Notes under the pieces: model-generated | Told to the model about the DNA's origin: nothing | Database searches by the model: none | What the model saw: the letters and a program-made list of their open reading frames with translations, nothing else | Part shown: in pieces, positions 60,939 to 64,000 of the stretch | Numbering within the stretch: position 1 is the first letter of the stretch | How the letters are laid out: the number at the start of each line of letters is the position of its first letter | NCBI RefSeq assembly: GCF_000019785.1 | Contig: NC_010524.1 | Location: 3,150,001-3,214,000 of the forward strand | DNA length: 64,000 bases | Direction: 5' to 3' | From: Leptothrix cholodnii SP-6 | Lineage (GTDB): Bacteria; Pseudomonadota; Gammaproteobacteria; Burkholderiales; Burkholderiaceae_C | Program-made: the position numbers and the translations under genes

Positions 60939-62026
60939 TGGCAGACCTCGGCGCAGCGGGCGCATGGCGCGCCGGCCCGGCAGGCTGGTGGCGCAACTGG
61001 TGGGACAGCCGCCACCCCCGCACCGAGCGCTGGCTGCTGACGCAGCGCAGCGTCTACATCCTGCCGACCAGCGCCGGCTGGCTCTACGCTGCGCTGCTGA
61101 TCGCGCTGCTGCTGGGCTCGATCAACTACCAGCTCAACCTCGGCTACCTGCTGACCTTCGTGCTCGCCAGCGCCGGCGTGGTGGCCATCCACGCCACCCA
61201 CGCGACGCTGCGCGGGCTCGAACTGAGCCTGCGCAACGACGGCCCGACACCGGTGCGCGGCCACGTCGGCCAGGTCATCGAGCTGCCGCTGCACCTGCAG
61301 GACACGCTGCAGCGCGGCGCCCTGGCGCGCTGGCTGTTCCTGGGCCGCCACGGCATCGGCCTGAGCTGGTCGGCACGCCAGTCCGGAACACCGGGCGAAG
61401 CCGGCCTGCAATGGATCGACGTGCCCACCGGCGGCAGCCAGGATCTGCGGCTCGGCCACGCCCCGCTGCAGCGCGGCCCGCAGCTGCTGCCGGCGCTGCG
61501 CATCGAAAGCCGTTTCCCGCTCGGCCTGCTGCGCGCCTGGTCGGTCTGGCGGCCGGCGGCGCAGATCCTGGTCTGGCCGGCGGCCGAGGCCGATCCGCCG
61601 CCCATGCCGCCGCTGACCGCCAGCGGCGACGACACCACGCCCGACTCGGCGCCACGCCCCAGCTGGATGGCGCGTGGCAGCGACTTCCCCGAGCCCGACG
61701 GCGTGCGCCCCTGGCGCCGCGGCGACAGCCCGAGCCAGGTGCTGTGGCGACTGTCGGCGCGCCAGCTCGACAGCGGCGGCGAACTGCTGGTGCGCGAACA
61801 CCGTGCGCCGCCGCAGCGCGGCCGGCTGCTGGCCTGGCAGCACACCGCCGCGCTCGGTGGCGACGCCGAGGCGCGACTGTCACGCCTGTGTGCCTGGGTG
61901 CTGATGGCCGAACGCGCCGGCCTGCGCACCACGCTGCGCCTGCCCGGCGCCGAGGTCGGCGAAGGCAGCGGTGCGGCGCACCGGCTGGTCTGTCTGGATG
62001 CGCTGGCGAACGCCCGTGTCGATTGA
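60938..62026 (+). CDS. DUF58-family membrane protein
   Basis: A 362-residue protein with two hydrophobic helices near the N-terminus (about 44-64 and 68-88) and the DUF58 motif DGVRPWRRGDSPSQVLWRLSAR (written in parts: DGVRPWRRGD, PSQVLWRLSAR). It is the usual partner of MoxR. Its ATG overlaps the MoxR stop, and its own stop lies one base before the next start region, so the three genes are one unit. Confidence 0.88.
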
Positions 62027-62027
62027 G

Positions 62028-64000
62028 ATGAACAGCCCCGCCGCGCCATCCGCCCCAACCCGCCGCGCACGCCTGGGCGCCGCCTGGCGCGAGCGTGCCG
62101 CGCAGCCCGGCCGCGAATCGCGCGACACCCTGTTCATGCTCGCGGTGCTGGCCTGGACGCTGCTGCCGCAAGCCCCGCACGTGCCGCTCTGGTGCAGCCT
62201 GTTCAGCGCCGCGGCGCTGCTGTGGCGCGCCGTGCTGGCCTGGCGCGTGCGTCCGCTGCCGCCGCGCTGGCTGCTGATCCTGCTGCTGCTGGCCTGCATC
62301 GGCGCCACCGTGCTGACCTACCGCAGCCTGACCGGCAAGGAGGCCGGCCTGGCGCTGCTGGTGCTGCTGACCGCGCTCAAGACGCTGGAGCTGCGGGCCC
62401 GCCGCGACGCGCTGGTGCTGTTTTTCCTCGGCTTCTTCCTGGTGCTGGCGAACTTTTTGCACTCGCAGTCGCTCGCCACCGCGGTCGCGATGGTGCTGTC
62501 GGTCTGGGGGCTGCTGGCCGCGCTGGTGCTGGCGCACATGCCGGTCGGGCGGCCGCGGCTGGCGCAGGTGGCGGGGTTGGCGGGGCGCATGCTGGTGCTG
62601 GGCGCACCGCTGATCGCGGCGCTGTTCATCTTCTTCCCGCGCATGGCGCCGCTGTGGGGCGTGCCGGGCGAGGCCGGCGGGCGCACCGGCCTGTCGGATC
62701 AGCTGCAGCTCGGCGACGTGGCCGAGCTGGCGCTGGACGACAGCACCGCGCTGCGGGTGCGTTTTTTCGGCCCGGCGCCGGCCGCGTCGACGCTCTATTT
62801 CCGCGGCCCGGTGCTGAGCCTGCCCGACGGCCAGCGCTGGGTCGCGCTGCCGTGGCGGCCGGGTGACACCAGCCTGGCGCTGCCGAATCCGTCGCCGCGC
62901 GACACCGCGCTGGCCTACGAGATGACGGTCGAGCCGCTGCGCGTGTCGACGCTGCCGCTGCTCGAAACCAGCGTCAGCCGGCCGCAGGTCGACAGCGGCG
63001 AGGTCGAGCTCTACGCCCACCCCGACGGCCAGTGGATCACCGGCCGGCCGATCGCCGAGCGCGTGCGGCTGCAGGCACAGGCCGCCGTGCGCTCGCGTGC
63101 CGCCGCGTCGCCCGAGGGCCTGCTGCCGACCTATCTGCAGCTGCCGCCCGGCCAGCACCCGCGCAGCATCGCCTGGGCCCAGGCGCTGCGCAGCCAGCCG
63201 GCCTTCGCGCAGGCCAGCCCGAACCAGCTCGCCGATCTGCTGGCGGTGGCGCTGGTCGTGCACATCCGCCAGGGCGGCTACAGCTATACGCTGGCGCCGG
63301 GCACCTATGGCGAGCAGCCGCTCGACGCCTTCTGGCTCGACCGCCGCGAGGGCTTCTGCGAGCACTTCGCCACCGCCTTCGTGGTGCTGATGCGGGCGAT
63401 GGGCGTGCCCGCGCGCATCGTCACCGGCTACCAGGGCGGCCAGTTCAACCCGATCGACGGCGTGCTCGAGGTGCGCCAGAGCGACGCCCACGCCTGGGCC
63501 GAATACTGGCGCGCCGGCGACGGCTGGGTGCGCGTCGACCCCACCGCCGCGGTGGCGCCCGACCGCATCCAGCGCAGCCAGCGGCTGGCCCCGCCGCGCG
63601 GGCTGATGGCCGGTGCGCTGGCGCAGGTCGACCCGGCGCTGCTGGCGCGCGTGCGCGCGGTCTGGGGTGCGCTCGACCACCAGTGGAACCAGTGGGTGCT
63701 CAGCCACGGCCGCCAGCGCCAGCTCGACCTGCTGCGTGCGCTGGGCTGGCAGTCGCCCGATCTGGCGGATCTGGGCCGGCTGCTGGCGATCGGGCTGGCC
63801 GGGCTCGCCCTGCTGGGCGCGGCGTTGGGCGCCTGGCAAGCGCGCCGGGTGCGTCAGCGCGACCCCTGGCTGCGCGCCTACGCCGGCGTGCGCAAGGCGC
63901 TCATGCAGCGTGGCATCGACTGCCCGGCGCACCTGCCGCCGCGCAGCCTGGCCGCGGCGCTGCGCCGGCAACACGGCACGGCCGCCGAGACACTGGCCGC
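62028..64000 (+). CDS. Transglutaminase-like membrane protein TgpA (3' end cut by window edge)
   Basis: At least 657 codons are visible. Six or so N-terminal membrane helices (to about residue 210) are followed by a periplasmic transglutaminase-like domain with Cys444 in REGFCEHFA, the His in SDAHAWAEYW and the Asp in RVDPTAA, the catalytic triad, and a C-terminal membrane helix (LLAIGLAGLALLGAAL, about 585-602). MoxR-DUF58-TgpA is a conserved trio; in Pseudomonas TgpA is essential, its substrate unknown. The C-terminus runs off the window. Confidence 0.9.
   Translation, partial: MNSPAAPSAPTRRARLGAAWRERAAQPGRESRDTLFMLAVLAWTLLPQAPHVPLWCSLFSAAALLWRAVLAWRVRPLPPRWLLILLLLACIGATVLTYRSLTGKEAGLALLVLLTALKTLELRARRDALVLFFLGFFLVLANFLHSQSLATAVAMVLSVWGLLAALVLAHMPVGRPRLAQVAGLAGRMLVLGAPLIAALFIFFPRMAPLWGVPGEAGGRTGLSDQLQLGDVAELALDDSTALRVRFFGPAPAASTLYFRGPVLSLPDGQRWVALPWRPGDTSLALPNPSPRDTALAYEMTVEPLRVSTLPLLETSVSRPQVDSGEVELYAHPDGQWITGRPIAERVRLQAQAAVRSRAAASPEGLLPTYLQLPPGQHPRSIAWAQALRSQPAFAQASPNQLADLLAVALVVHIRQGGYSYTLAPGTYGEQPLDAFWLDRREGFCEHFATAFVVLMRAMGVPARIVTGYQGGQFNPIDGVLEVRQSDAHAWAEYWRAGDGWVRVDPTAAVAPDRIQRSQRLAPPRGLMAGALAQVDPALLARVRAVWGALDHQWNQWVLSHGRQRQLDLLRALGWQSPDLADLGRLLAIGLAGLALLGAALGAWQARRVRQRDPWLRAYAGVRKALMQRGIDCPAHLPPRSLAAALRRQHGTAAETLA

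Overview
The window is GC-rich, gene-dense core chromosome of a betaproteobacterium. The order ndk-rlmN-pilF-rodZ-ispG-hisS-yfgM-bamB-der-hfq-hflX-hflK and the block sigma factor-DUF3619-DUF3106-RDD are typical of Burkholderiales. The protein style (Ala/Arg/Leu-rich, GC-rich third codon positions) suggests the Leptothrix/Rubrivivax/Sphaerotilus side of that order; the genus is an inference from memory, not a search. I see no rRNA or tRNA gene, CRISPR array, insertion sequence or prophage.

Layout. (1) 1-12009, minus strand: one long run of closely spaced or overlapping genes for nucleotide supply, rRNA/tRNA modification, pilus assembly, cell shape, isoprenoid synthesis, tRNA charging, outer-membrane assembly, ribosome GTPases and Hfq, ending in a partial hflK. 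(2) 12128-16387, minus: rluD, scpB and a very large RluB-type pseudouridine synthase, with a 308-base unexplained stretch between rluD and scpB; bamD is read divergently. (3) 17264-21410: DinG-type helicase, YdcH-like protein, PP2C phosphatase, ZapE ATPase. (4) 21493-27548, minus: the 2-oxoglutarate dehydrogenase operon sucA-sucB-(SHOCT/PspC protein)-lpdA. (5) 27810-31011: a TIGR03790-type exported protein facing an IclR regulator, then a penicillin-binding protein 7 homologue. (6) 31121-39210, minus: branched-chain amino acid block with two different 2-isopropylmalate synthase genes in tandem, pssA, and ilvB-ilvN-ilvC. A 22-codon Leu-rich leader followed by a strong intrinsic terminator precedes the leuA pair and looks like a leucine attenuator. 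(7) 39500-42294, plus: sigma factor, DUF3619 membrane protein, DUF3106 periplasmic protein, RDD membrane protein, diacylglycerol kinase. (8) 42371-44482, minus: PII protein and the ABC-F factor EttA. (9) 44661-50490, plus: a LexA box followed by the imuA-imuB-dnaE2 mutagenesis cassette. (10) 50674-58881, plus: a type IV pilin and minor-pilin operon with pilY1 and a TonB-like protein. (11) 58901-64000: an HDAC-like deacetylase, then a MoxR/DUF58/transglutaminase cluster cut by the window end.

What stands out. Most genes are housekeeping. The best candidates for under-described biology are regulatory: the leucine attenuator with two CTA codons, the sigma/DUF3619/DUF3106/RDD module that resembles an envelope-sensing sigma/anti-sigma system, the paired extended -10 promoters inside a perfect inverted repeat between ilvB and that sigma gene, and the 308-base stretch upstream of scpB. 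All reading is by eye; lengths and motif positions are counted from the translations, and no database search was run.
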